Assembly (NCBI GenBank): GCA_903890265.1
Contig: CAITAM010000411.1
Span: 1-8,105, forward strand
DNA length: 8,105 bases
Reading direction: 5' to 3'
Source of the DNA: an uncultured Pseudomonadota bacterium
Lineage (GTDB): Bacteria > Pseudomonadota > Gammaproteobacteria > Steroidobacterales > Steroidobacteraceae
The position numbers and the translations under genes are program-made. Below the pieces are notes generated by a model. It searched no databases. It was not told where the DNA came from and worked only from the letters and a program-made list of their open reading frames with translations. The first letter of the stretch is position 1, and the number at the start of each line of letters is the position of its first letter. This document shows positions 1-6,281 of this stretch, in pieces.

Positions 1-448
1 GCCCAGTCGACGTCCGGCCACGGACCATCGCGCCAGCCGCCGCCTTGACCTTGGCGGTCACTTCCGATCGATATTCCGCCAGCACGTCGTTATTGAACGC
101 GGTAGGCTTCTGCACGAAGTCGACTGCGCCAAGCTCCAGTGCCTCCAGAGTCACGCTTGCACCGTGTTCGGTCAGCGTCGAGCACATCACGACCGGCATG
201 GGCCGCAAACGCATCAGGTTGCTCAGGAACTGGATCCCGTCCATTCCCGGCATCTCGACGTCGAGCGTGATGACATCAGGGTTCAGCTGCTTGATGGCGT
301 CGCGTGCCTTGTAGGCATCCGCGGCAGTTCCGATCACCTCGATGTCCGCATCGCTGGCAAGGATATCCGTCATCAGCCGCCTGATGAACGCCGAGTCGTC
401 GACGACCAGTACCCGTATCCTGTCCGTACCTGACGTGCTTGCGTTCAT
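1..448 (-). CDS. cheB: CheB, chemotaxis response regulator / protein-glutamate methylesterase (receiver domain only, cut by window edge)
   Basis: CheB removes methyl groups from, and deamidates, receptor glutamates/glutamines once CheA has phosphorylated its receiver domain; it acts in the cytoplasm at receptor arrays. The visible 149 codons cover the receiver domain and the start of the linker. The acidic pair is D17-D18 in VLVVDDSAFIRRLM, the phosphoacceptor is D63 in TLDVEMPGMDG, and the conserved lysine is K114 in FVQKPT. The methylesterase domain, with its Ser-His-Asp site, lies beyond the left edge. The ATG at 448-446 starts 33 bases after the cheD stop; a GGGAG lies about 12 bases upstream, somewhat far for a ribosome binding site. 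CheB is identified over a plain CheY by the TLDVEMPGMDG and CSTLTEHG context, the residues following the receiver, and the position after cheR-cheD. It is the last operon gene visible here. Confidence 0.94.
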   Translation of the reverse strand, partial: MNASTSGTDRIRVLVVDDSAFIRRLMTDILASDADIEVIGTAADAYKARDAIKQLNPDVITLDVEMPGMDGIQFLSNLMRLRPMPVVMCSTLTEHGASVTLEALELGAVDFVQKPTAFNNDVLAEYRSEVTAKVKAAAGAMVRGRTSTG

Positions 449-481
449 GGCCAGCTTCGCTCCCTGCGTGTCACGCCGCGA

Positions 482-1144
482 TCAAAACAGTTCCACGCCG
501 CCGGACTGCGGTGCCTTTTCCAGTGTCTGCATGTACTGGCGCTCGCGGTCCACGATCGTCGTGTTGTTCATCTTCATCAGCTTCTTGACCCTGACCTTTC
601 CGGAATCGGGGAAGTAATAGACCTTGCGCGGCAGGGCGCCACCGAGATCCTCCCCTGACACCTCGAAGCCCTCGGTCTGTACGTACTTTCTTACGAACTC
701 GATGTTGTTTGCGCCTACATCGGTCGCCGCGGCGAGAACTTTCCCGCCACCCACCAGCTTCACCTCGAGATGCTGGCGCCGCGCGCCGAGCTTAAGCAGG
801 TCGTTGATGAGCATCTCCATCGCAACGTTGCCGTAGCGGGTCGCGGCGCTGACGCCTTCACTCCAGGCGCCCGATCCAAGCGACTGATCGATCGGCAACA
901 TGAAATGGTTCATCCCGCCAAGGCCTCGCACGCGATCGCGGATGCAGGCCGAGACGCAACTGCCGAGCACGGTGCAGACAACCTCCGAGCGCTCAGTGAC
1001 GTAGTACTCACCCGGGAGCAGCTTCGCCACGTAGACGCCGAGCAGCGGGTCCCAGTACCTCGTGATATGCGAGAATTGCGGCAGCGCCCGTGGCATGCCG
1101 CCCGGCGGTGGCGGGACTCCCGCGATGTTCTCGATGACGCTCAT
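482..1144 (-). CDS. cheD: CheD, chemoreceptor glutamine deamidase
   Basis: CheD deamidates specific receptor glutamines and in some bacteria binds CheC. The 220-residue protein has the family signature: T58 and C63 in CTVLGSCVSAC, with C63 as the likely nucleophile, and H80 in GGMNHFMLP. Next come the ARRQHLEVKLVGGG and NNIEFVRKY segments typical of the family. A roughly 40-residue N-terminal extension precedes the core; it is proline-rich at first, then a segment around HITRYWDP seen in longer proteobacterial CheDs. The start codon overlaps the cheR stop as ATGA (4 bases), so translation is probably coupled; a weak GGCGGA lies upstream. The protein ends in G-G-V-E-L-F, matching the V-D-L-F end of the unnamed protein encoded two genes upstream in the operon (see findings). 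Family assignment is secure; the role of the C-terminal peptide is inference. Confidence 0.96.
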   Translation of the reverse strand: MSVIENIAGVPPPPGGMPRALPQFSHITRYWDPLLGVYVAKLLPGEYYVTERSEVVCTVLGSCVSACIRDRVRGLGGMNHFMLPIDQSLGSGAWSEGVSAATRYGNVAMEMLINDLLKLGARRQHLEVKLVGGGKVLAAATDVGANNIEFVRKYVQTEGFEVSGEDLGGALPRKVYYFPDSGKVRVKKLMKMNNTTIVDRERQYMQTLEKAPQSGGVELF

Positions 1145-1995
1145 ACGGCGATCCGCCGGAACGCCGTCTTGCCGATAAGCTCGTACCGGTCGCAGACCTT
1201 GAACAGCGACTCCGAGTGGCCAACGAAGAGGTAGTCGCCCACCTTCTGCAGTTCACTCAGTCGGCCGAAAAGCTCAATCTGCGTCGGCTTGTCGAAGTAA
1301 ATGACGACATTGCGGCAGAAAACAATGTCAAACGGGCCGCGCATGGGCCAGGGCTGCATCAGGTTGAGCTGGCGGAAGGAGACCAGGGCGCGCGCCTCGG
1401 GTTTGACCAGGTAATTGCCATCGTCCTCCCGACTGAAGTACCTCGTGTAGCGAGGTGGAACGCGCTCGGCCCGTTCGGCGGCGTACCGGCCGGCAGTCGC
1501 ATGGGCCAGAACCTGGGAGTCAATGTCCGTTGCGAGGATCTTGACGTCCCATCCCTGGAAACGGTGCATCTCGGCCAGCAGCACCATCGCGATCGAGTAC
1601 GGCTCTTCCCCGGTCGAGCAGCCAGCCGACCAGATCCGAAGGCGCCGTGACGCCGCATTGCGCTTCTCAAGGAGCGGCAGCGCTGATTCCGCGAGATACT
1701 CGAAATGATGATTCTCGCGAAAGAAGGCGGTCAGGTTGGTGGTGATGGCGTTCGAGAACTCCTCGAGTTCCTCCGCTGCACCGGCGCGGAGCAATTCGAT
1801 GTAGTCCGCAAAGGACACCATGCCGAGGCGCCGCAGGCGGCGCACCAGCCGGCTGTAGACGAGCTCCCGCTTCGATTCGCTGAGGGCAATTCCGGTGTGC
1901 TGGCGGACGAGCTGGCGGATCTCGTCGAATTCGCCGTCGGTCAGGACAAAATCCCGATCAGCCCGCCCCGAGCGACTGTAGGTTGGGGTAGTCAT
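1141..1995 (-). CDS. cheR: CheR, chemoreceptor glutamate O-methyltransferase
   Basis: CheR transfers methyl groups from S-adenosylmethionine to receptor glutamates, opposing CheB in adaptation. The 284-residue length is typical. The N-terminal helical CheR domain (about 15-75) contains HTGIALSESKRELVYSRLVR. The catalytic domain shows TNLTAFFRE (87-94), the SAM-binding glycine motif IWSAGCSTGEEPYSIAM (121-137), TDID (156-159) and FDIVFCRNVVIYFD (222-235). The reading frame is open 54 codons further upstream, but that stretch lies inside the preceding gene and is low-complexity arginine-rich. The ATG at 1995 gives the usual N-terminus and lies 2 bases after the upstream stop. No purine-rich ribosome binding site precedes it (the upstream bases are pyrimidine-rich), which points to translation re-initiation by coupling. 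There is no TPR extension. Confidence 0.96.
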   Translation of the reverse strand: MTTPTYSRSGRADRDFVLTDGEFDEIRQLVRQHTGIALSESKRELVYSRLVRRLRRLGMVSFADYIELLRAGAAEELEEFSNAITTNLTAFFRENHHFEYLAESALPLLEKRNAASRRLRIWSAGCSTGEEPYSIAMVLLAEMHRFQGWDVKILATDIDSQVLAHATAGRYAAERAERVPPRYTRYFSREDDGNYLVKPEARALVSFRQLNLMQPWPMRGPFDIVFCRNVVIYFDKPTQIELFGRLSELQKVGDYLFVGHSESLFKVCDRYELIGKTAFRRIAV

Positions 1996-1997
1996 GG

Positions 1998-2543
1998 TCA
2001 GAAAAGGTCGACGTGGCCCGGCGACCCGGCCTCGCGCATATTCTTCAGCGTGTTCACCACGTGCTCGGCGCTGGCGCCGCCGACCAGCAGATCGAATATC
2101 ACGCGCTCCTGCTCCATGCTGTAGCGGGCGCGGATCTGCTGGCGGAGCCGCTCCCAATCCGCCGGTCGCCGGTGCTTGTGCCGGTCCGCCACGGCGCCTG
2201 CCAGAACCTCGAGCGCCTCGTGGGCGTGGGTCATCCGCTGCACGAGCCTGTCGTGGAATTGCAGGGCGACCGACCCGCCTCTGGCGTGACCTGCGATCGC
2301 TGCGGCCTCGGCGGACAGGACAGCGGCCAGGTCGTCGCGCGGATCGGCTGCCGCACGGGCCGCCAGGGCCTCGAGTCGGGTCGCGACGGATCCCATTTCG
2401 GCGACAAACGATCCCAGTTCCGCAATTGGGCCCTCGGCTTCCCGAAGCGCGATGGCAACTTGCGCCTTCGCCATCTCGACGAAGGAGATGATTTCTTCGT
2501 CGATCGACCAGGACGTGGGTGCGCTCTCCTTGTCAGACGGCAT
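1998..2543 (-). CDS. Unnamed helical protein of the che operon; candidate divergent CheZ-like CheY phosphatase
   Basis: I do not recognise this 181-residue protein as a named family. It looks almost entirely alpha-helical: acidic and hydrophobic N-terminal helices (about 12-60), an alanine-rich stretch (58-88), then a helix with Q95-F96-H97-D98 and Q102 followed by RMTHAHEALEVL. After a basic linker (121-139) comes a region with YSMEQERVIFDLL, and the protein ends in V-D-L-F. F96-x-D98-x-x-x-Q102 matches the spacing of the E. coli CheZ active site (F141, D143, Q147), which also sits in a long helix; CheZ too ends in a hydrophobic CheY-binding peptide. A phosphatase role is inference from motif, helicity and operon context; overall similarity to CheZ is not obvious. 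The chosen ATG overlaps the STAS stop by 11 bases; an upstream in-frame start at 2630 would lie inside the STAS gene. No membrane segment is seen. An adaptor or scaffold is the main alternative. Confidence 0.8.
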   Translation of the reverse strand: MPSDKESAPTSWSIDEEIISFVEMAKAQVAIALREAEGPIAELGSFVAEMGSVATRLEALAARAAADPRDDLAAVLSAEAAAIAGHARGGSVALQFHDRLVQRMTHAHEALEVLAGAVADRHKHRRPADWERLRQQIRARYSMEQERVIFDLLVGGASAEHVVNTLKNMREAGSPGHVDLF

Positions 2544-2859
2544 GGGCCGGCCCCGCGCCGTCAGGCAGGCAGCACGCGGCGGTGAGACCGAGAATCTTCG
2601 CCGCGTCGGCCAGGGCCGGGGAGACGCCACGGTAGGTCAGCGTCTCGCCACGCGCGGCGAGGCTGCGCTGCAGCGAGACAAGCAGCTGCAGACCCGCGCT
2701 GTCGGCACGTTCCACCGCGGAGCCATCGAGAACGAGCGAGCCTGCCTCGATCGCCGCCAGCAGGCGCTCACGAAGCTCCGCAGCCTCGCGGATACCCAGG
2801 CTCTTGCCGAGCTCAATGTGCTGCACGCTTGCAGATGCCGTGGTGGCGCGCTGGGACAT
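2533..2859 (-). CDS. Single-domain STAS protein (anti-anti-sigma-factor-like) in the che operon
   Basis: This 108-residue protein is essentially one STAS domain: a beta strand near HIELGKSLGI, a helix REAAELRERLLAAIEAG, strand SLVLDGSAVERA, then the loop D53-S54-A55-G56-L57 leading into the helix QLLVSLQRSLAARG. S54 occupies the position of the phosphorylated Ser58 in Bacillus SpoIIAA, so phospho-switching is possible. No kinase, anti-sigma factor or PP2C phosphatase gene is adjacent, so the partner is unknown. MlaB-like lipid-transport proteins share this fold, but the che operon position argues against that role here. The ATG is preceded by GGGTGG about 5 bases upstream; the gene starts 17 bases after cheW and overlaps the next gene by 11 bases. 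Co-translation with the CheZ-like candidate suggests related roles (inference). Confidence 0.88.
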   Translation of the reverse strand: MSQRATTASASVQHIELGKSLGIREAAELRERLLAAIEAGSLVLDGSAVERADSAGLQLLVSLQRSLAARGETLTYRGVSPALADAAKILGLTAACCLPDGAGPAHAV

Positions 2860-2876
2860 AAATCCACCCGATCCAG

Positions 2877-3401
2877 TTAGGCCGCGACCGCGGCGCCATC
2901 AAAAATCGTGTCTACGATGAGCTTGTCGATATCGAGAAGAATCAGCATCTTCTCGTCCATCGTCGCGAGGCCACGGACGAAGTCCGTGTCGATTCCACCG
3001 CCGACTTCCGGGGGCGGCTTAACGTCCGATACCGGCACGTTGTAGACCTCGCAGACGGCGTCGACCACCATGCCGACCGTGCGTTCGCCGCGATCGCTCG
3101 CGACTTTCACGACGATGACGACCGTTGTGGGCCCGAAGTCGACCGACTCGAGCGCAAAGCGGCGGCGCAGTTCGATGATCGGCACCACGGCACCGCGCAG
3201 ATTGATCACGCCGAGTACGTAGTGCGGCGAATGGGGAATCCGGGTCGCCTTCTCCCACCCCTTGATTTCCTGCACGCGCAGGATGTCCACGCCGTACTCC
3301 TCGCCAGCCAGCTGGAACGTGAGGTACTGCTCGACACCGGCAGTCGGCTCTTCGCTGCCCGCGCGCTTGGCCTTCGCCCTTGGTGTGCTTGTCGCTTCCA
3401 T
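2877..3401 (-). CDS. cheW: CheW, receptor-kinase coupling protein
   Basis: CheW links the CheA P5 domain to the receptor tip and builds the core signalling array. The 174-residue protein has a charged, low-complexity N-terminal tail of about 22 residues and one CheW (SH3-like double barrel) domain. Key residues are E45 in VQEIKGW and R69 in VINLRGAVVPIIEL, aligned with E. coli CheW E38 and R62 at the same 24-residue spacing. Later landmarks are VGMVVDAVCEV and FVRGLATMDEKMLILLDIDKL. GAGGTG about 6 bases before the ATG is a good ribosome binding site. The gene follows cheA after a 96-base gap holding two GC-rich inverted repeats. Confidence 0.96.
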   Translation of the reverse strand: MEATSTPRAKAKRAGSEEPTAGVEQYLTFQLAGEEYGVDILRVQEIKGWEKATRIPHSPHYVLGVINLRGAVVPIIELRRRFALESVDFGPTTVVIVVKVASDRGERTVGMVVDAVCEVYNVPVSDVKPPPEVGGGIDTDFVRGLATMDEKMLILLDIDKLIVDTIFDGAAVAA

Positions 3402-3418
3402 GATTCACCTCGTCCTGA

Positions 3419-3432
3419 CCGGCCACGGCCGG
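3419..3432. repeat. GC-rich inverted repeat in the cheA-cheW gap (upstream of cheW)
   Basis: CCGGCC at 3419-3424 and GGCCGG at 3427-3432 form a short palindromic hairpin (effective loop 4 bases, CACG) just before the cheW ribosome binding site. There is no T-run, so it is not a convincing terminator. It could affect cheW translation or mRNA stability, or be chance in GC-rich DNA. Confidence 0.3.
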
Positions 3433-3460
3433 TGACTGTGTTCCGCCATTCCAGATCCAG

Positions 3461-3477
3461 GCCGGCGAACTGCCGGC
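3461..3477. repeat. GC-rich hairpin in the cheA-cheW gap (downstream of cheA)
   Basis: GCCGGC at 3461-3466 and again at 3472-3477 pair perfectly (each arm is its own reverse complement) around a 5-base loop, about 20 bases past the cheA stop. No T-run follows on the minus strand. A processing or stability element inside the operon is possible. Confidence 0.35.
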
Positions 3478-3497
3478 TTGGACCTACCGCTTGATCA

Positions 3498-5600
3498 TCA
3501 GGCAGCCGCGCTGGCCGCCTCTGCCTGCAACGCGCGCTGCTCGAACGTCTGTACCAGACCCGGGACATCGAGAATGAGGGCCACCCGGCCATCACCGAGG
3601 ATCGTGGCCCCCGCGAGTCCCCGTACCTGGCGGTAGCTGGACTCGAGGCTCTTGATGACGACCTGCTGCTGGGCCAGCAGGTCGTCGACCATGAGCCCGA
3701 AGCGCCGTCCGTCCGACTCCACGACGACCAGCAGGCCGTCGCAGCTCGTGGAGGGGTCTCGCCCGATCCCGAACTGCTGGCCAAGGTCGATGATCGGCAG
3801 GTACTCGGAGCGCAGCCGGAACAGCTCGACACCGCCCGGAAGGCGATTCACCTGATCTGCCTTGACCTGGATTGTCTCGACAATGGCGAGCAGAGAAATG
3901 ACGTAGGTCTCGGCGCCGACGCGCACGAGCTGCCCGTCCAGGATGGCGAGCGTCAGCGGCAAACGGATCTTGATGGTGCTGCCGCGTCCCTCGTTGGAGG
4001 TGATCTGCACGTGCCCACCAAGGTCGTTGATGTTGCGCCGCACGACATCCATACCGACTCCGCGTCCGGACACGTCGCTGATGGTTTCCGCCGTGGAGAA
4101 GCCGGGCTGGAAGATCAGATTGTGGATCTGGTCGTCGGTGAGTTCGGCGTCGGCCGGCACGAGGCCGCGCTCCCTCGCCCGGTTGAGAATGCGGGCCTTG
4201 TTGAGTCCGGCGCCGTCGTCCTTGACCTCGACGATGATGCTGCCGCCCTCGTGGTAGGCGTTGAGCTCTATCGTCCCGGTCGGGTCCTTGCCCGCGGCAC
4301 TTCGTACCGCCGGCGTCTCGAGCCCGTGGTCGAGGGCGTTGCGCACCAGATGGACGAGCGGGTCCGATATCTTCTCGAGCACCGTCTTGTCGAGCTCGGT
4401 GCCCTCGCCCGACAGGCGCAATTCCACCTGCTTGCCGAGCTTCCGTGACAGGTCATGCACCAGCCGGGGGAAGCGGTTGAACGCAAAGCCGATCGGCAGC
4501 ATGCGGATCTGCATGACACTTTCCTGCAGATCCCTCGTGTTGCGCGACAGATGGCTCAGCCCCTCACGCAGGCGCTCGAGCTGCCCCGGATCAAAGCGCT
4601 CGCCGAATTGCGAGAGCATCGACTGCGTAATGACGAGCTCGCCAACGAGATTGATCAGGCTGTCGACCTTGTCGATCGAGACGCGGATGGAACTCGTGTC
4701 GCCGGCGGCCTTGGCGGCCGGCGCGGCCTTTGGCGCGGCTGTCGGTGCAGTCGCCGGGGCAGGCGCCGGCGACGCGGCTGCCGTGCCCACTCCCCCGGTG
4801 CTCGCAGCCGGCCGCGCGGAGACTTCTTCGTATTCGAGCTTAGAGCTTGCGTCGACCCAGTCGAAGACGTCCTGCACGCGGCGCTGGTCGACGACGGCAT
4901 TGAGCTTCAACGTCCAGCGGAAGTAGAGCGACTCCGGCACGAGGTCCTCGAGGGCCGGAACAGCGCTGATGTCCGCGTCGGCAATGACCGGCCCGAGCTT
5001 CGCGAGCTCGGCGAACATGCGGGTCGGTTCGTTGTTGGTGCGAAGGATGTCTTCGTGTGGCGTGAAGCGGATGATCCAGCCCGGAACGGGGGACGACGCT
5101 GCCGTGCCCTCGACGTTCATGAGCGGCATGGCCGCCGTCTCCACGGCGGGCGGGACCGTATCCACTTCCGTCACTGGCAGCGCCGGTGCGGGCGTCAGCG
5201 GCACGTCGCCCGACGCCAGAAGGTCCTTGATCGATTCGTTCAGGATGGCGACTCGCTGGACGTCGACGGCGCCACCGGCCTGTGCGGCCTTGATCATTTC
5301 CCGGATGCAGTCGACTGACTGCAACAATAGCTGCTGGGCCTGCGAACTCATGGCCCGCACGCCATTACGCATCTCGTCCAGGAGCGTCTCGACGTCGTGC
5401 GTGAAGTGGGCGATTTCCACGAAGCCGAAGGTCGCCGCCCCACCTTTGATCGAGTGCGCGGCGCGGAAGATCGTATTGATCGTTTCACGATCAGCCGAGG
5501 CGTCAAGATTCAGCAGCCCGGACTCCATCGCGTCCAGGCCTTCGTGGCTTTCCTCGAAGAAGATCTTATGGATCTCCTCCATTTCTGCGTCGAAAGACAT
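3498..5600 (-). CDS. cheA: CheA, chemotaxis sensor histidine kinase
   Basis: CheA autophosphorylates when receptors signal and passes phosphate to CheY and CheB. The 700-residue protein has all five modules. P1 (HPt) carries H49 in AAHSIKGGAATFGF. The P2-like response-regulator-binding domain (about 174-262) begins WIIRFTPHEDILRTNNEP. An Ala/Pro/Thr-rich linker (263-300) follows, then P3 dimerisation helices (about 305-370). The P4 ATPase has the N box HLVRNALDHGLE (417-428), DDGAGLN (461-467), GFST (500-503) and GRGVGMD (512-518). P5, CheW-like (about 555-690), includes YLPIIDLGQQFG and VDDLLAQQQVVIKSL. The chosen ATG at 5600 has AGGGAGG at 5607-5613, 6 bases upstream; the frame is open 32 codons further but those residues are non-homologous. 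It starts 25 bases after cheY. Catalytic residues look intact. Confidence 0.98.
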   Translation of the reverse strand: MSFDAEMEEIHKIFFEESHEGLDAMESGLLNLDASADRETINTIFRAAHSIKGGAATFGFVEIAHFTHDVETLLDEMRNGVRAMSSQAQQLLLQSVDCIREMIKAAQAGGAVDVQRVAILNESIKDLLASGDVPLTPAPALPVTEVDTVPPAVETAAMPLMNVEGTAASSPVPGWIIRFTPHEDILRTNNEPTRMFAELAKLGPVIADADISAVPALEDLVPESLYFRWTLKLNAVVDQRRVQDVFDWVDASSKLEYEEVSARPAASTGGVGTAAASPAPAPATAPTAAPKAAPAAKAAGDTSSIRVSIDKVDSLINLVGELVITQSMLSQFGERFDPGQLERLREGLSHLSRNTRDLQESVMQIRMLPIGFAFNRFPRLVHDLSRKLGKQVELRLSGEGTELDKTVLEKISDPLVHLVRNALDHGLETPAVRSAAGKDPTGTIELNAYHEGGSIIVEVKDDGAGLNKARILNRARERGLVPADAELTDDQIHNLIFQPGFSTAETISDVSGRGVGMDVVRRNINDLGGHVQITSNEGRGSTIKIRLPLTLAILDGQLVRVGAETYVISLLAIVETIQVKADQVNRLPGGVELFRLRSEYLPIIDLGQQFGIGRDPSTSCDGLLVVVESDGRRFGLMVDDLLAQQQVVIKSLESSYRQVRGLAGATILGDGRVALILDVPGLVQTFEQRALQAEAASAAA

Positions 5601-5625
5601 TCCATGCCTCCCTGGGTCGCGAGTC

Positions 5626-5988
5626 TCAGAGCACCCGGGCGATCGTTGCGAGCAGCTGTTCGGGGTTGAAGGGCTTGACGATCCAGCCAGTGGCACCTGC
5701 CTGCTTGCCCTGCAGCTTCTTTTCCTGACTCGATTCGGTGGTCAGGACGAGCATCGGGGTGAACCGGTAGCTCGGCAGCGCCCTGAGCTCCTTGACGAGC
5801 TCGATGCCATCCATCCGGGGCATGTTGACGTCGGTGAGCACCACGTCGACTTCATGGTCGCGTGCGTACTCGAGTGCCTCGACGCCGTCGACAGCCTGAA
5901 CGACGTTATAGCCGGCACCACTTAGCGTGAAGTGGACCATCTTGCGCATCGACGCAGAGTCATCGACCGCGAGTATCACCTTCGACAT
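5626..5988 (-). CDS. cheY: CheY, single-domain chemotaxis response regulator
   Basis: CheY receives phosphate from CheA and is the diffusible output, classically acting on the flagellar switch. The 120-residue protein is a bare receiver: D9-D10, phosphoacceptor D53 in VLTDVNMPRMDG, T83 in VLTTESS, and K105 in GWIVKPF. All keep the E. coli CheY spacing (D57, T87, K109). The E. coli Tyr106 position is Trp102 here, as in many non-enteric CheY proteins, so the switch residue differs. An in-frame ATG at 6060 would add 24 residues of no recognisable domain. The ATG at 5988 is preferred for its strong ribosome binding site and typical length. It is the first gene of the operon. Confidence 0.96.
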   Translation of the reverse strand: MSKVILAVDDSASMRKMVHFTLSGAGYNVVQAVDGVEALEYARDHEVDVVLTDVNMPRMDGIELVKELRALPSYRFTPMLVLTTESSQEKKLQGKQAGATGWIVKPFNPEQLLATIARVL

Positions 5989-5996
5989 CGTGTCCA

Positions 5997-6004
5997 CTCC
6001 CTCC
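5997..6004 (-). promoter_or_regulatory. Ribosome binding site of cheY
   Basis: Read on the minus strand, GGAGGGAG lies 8 bases before the ATG at 5988. It decides the cheY start against the in-frame ATG at 6060. Confidence 0.8.
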
Positions 6005-6018
6005 AGCGAATTTCGAGT

Positions 6019-6078
6019 CTCGGTCGGACCTCGCCCGGGCGCCGACCGTGCGATCGCCATCGCCCGACCCCGACCGAG
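6019..6078. repeat. 9-bp perfect inverted repeat in the predicted cheY leader
   Basis: CTCGGTCGG at 6019-6027 is the exact reverse complement of CCGACCGAG at 6070-6078, 42 bases apart. A second copy, CCGACCG at 6042-6048, can also pair with CGGTCGG at 6021-6027. If transcription starts near 6086, all three lie in the untranslated leader, ending about 15 bases before the cheY ribosome binding site. Alternative folding is therefore possible; GC-rich chance is not excluded. Confidence 0.4.
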
Positions 6079-6093
6079 CCGTTGCTTCAGGAC

Positions 6094-6120
6094 TTGTCGG
6101 CTCTGGCCAGCATAAGTTGA
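6094..6120 (-). promoter_or_regulatory. Candidate sigma-28 (FliA) promoter of the che operon
   Basis: On the minus strand, TCAACTTA (6120-6113), an 11-base spacer, then GCCGACAA (6101-6094) compares with the sigma-28 consensus TAAAGTTT-N11-GCCGATAA: 7 of 8 in the -10 element, 5 of 8 in the -35 element, exact spacing. Transcription would begin near 6086, giving a leader of about 100 bases before cheY. This fits a chemotaxis operon controlled as a late flagellar gene set. No sigma-54 element (TGGC-N8-TTGC type) was seen nearby. Confidence 0.65.
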
Positions 6121-6281
6121 GACTGCGTAACGGAATCCGCGGCGTTTCTGGTGATCAGTGACGCAGTTCTCACCCGGGCCCGCGGGGTCCCGTGACCGGG
6201 TCTGCGAGAGCCCCTAGGGAGCCTGCGTCGCAACCTGTCGAAGTGGATCGGGCATTCCCTTAACGGGACGGGGCGGGGTGT
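6121..6281. other. Intergenic region upstream of the che promoter
   Basis: This completes the 293-base non-coding stretch 5989-6281 between cheY and the acetyltransferase gene. It has a 7-bp inverted repeat, ACTGCGT (6122-6128) with ACGCAGT (6161-6167), directly upstream of the promoter -35 element, a possible operator. A GC-rich hairpin pairs ACCCGG (6172-6177) with CCGGGT (6196-6201). Neither has a T-run, so I cannot name a clear terminator for the acetyltransferase gene. No ORF with convincing coding character is visible. Confidence 0.4.

Noticed and set aside
1770..1785. V-E-L-F also occurring inside CheA (residues 591-594) as a third copy of the C-terminal motif
   Set aside because: It is internal to the P5 domain (DNA about 3819-3830), not at a C-terminus, and fits that domain's ordinary fold, so it is coincidence; the coordinates listed here hold nothing of note.
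1996..2157. 54-residue N-terminal extension of CheR
   Set aside because: It lies wholly within the preceding gene and is arginine-rich with no CheR similarity; the ATG at 1995 gives the usual family length.
3206..3832. Minus-strand open frame spanning the end of cheA and start of cheW
   Set aside because: Out of frame with both conserved genes; Ser/Arg-rich composition typical of an off-frame translation.
4455..5318. Plus-strand open frame of 287 codons inside cheA
   Set aside because: Antisense to well-conserved CheA domains; arginine-rich and without any recognisable domain, as expected for a shadow frame in high-GC DNA.
5989..6060. 24-residue N-terminal extension of CheY from the in-frame ATG at 6060
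   Set aside because: No domain in the added residues; the strong ribosome binding site at 5997-6004 and the normal CheY length favour the ATG at 5988.
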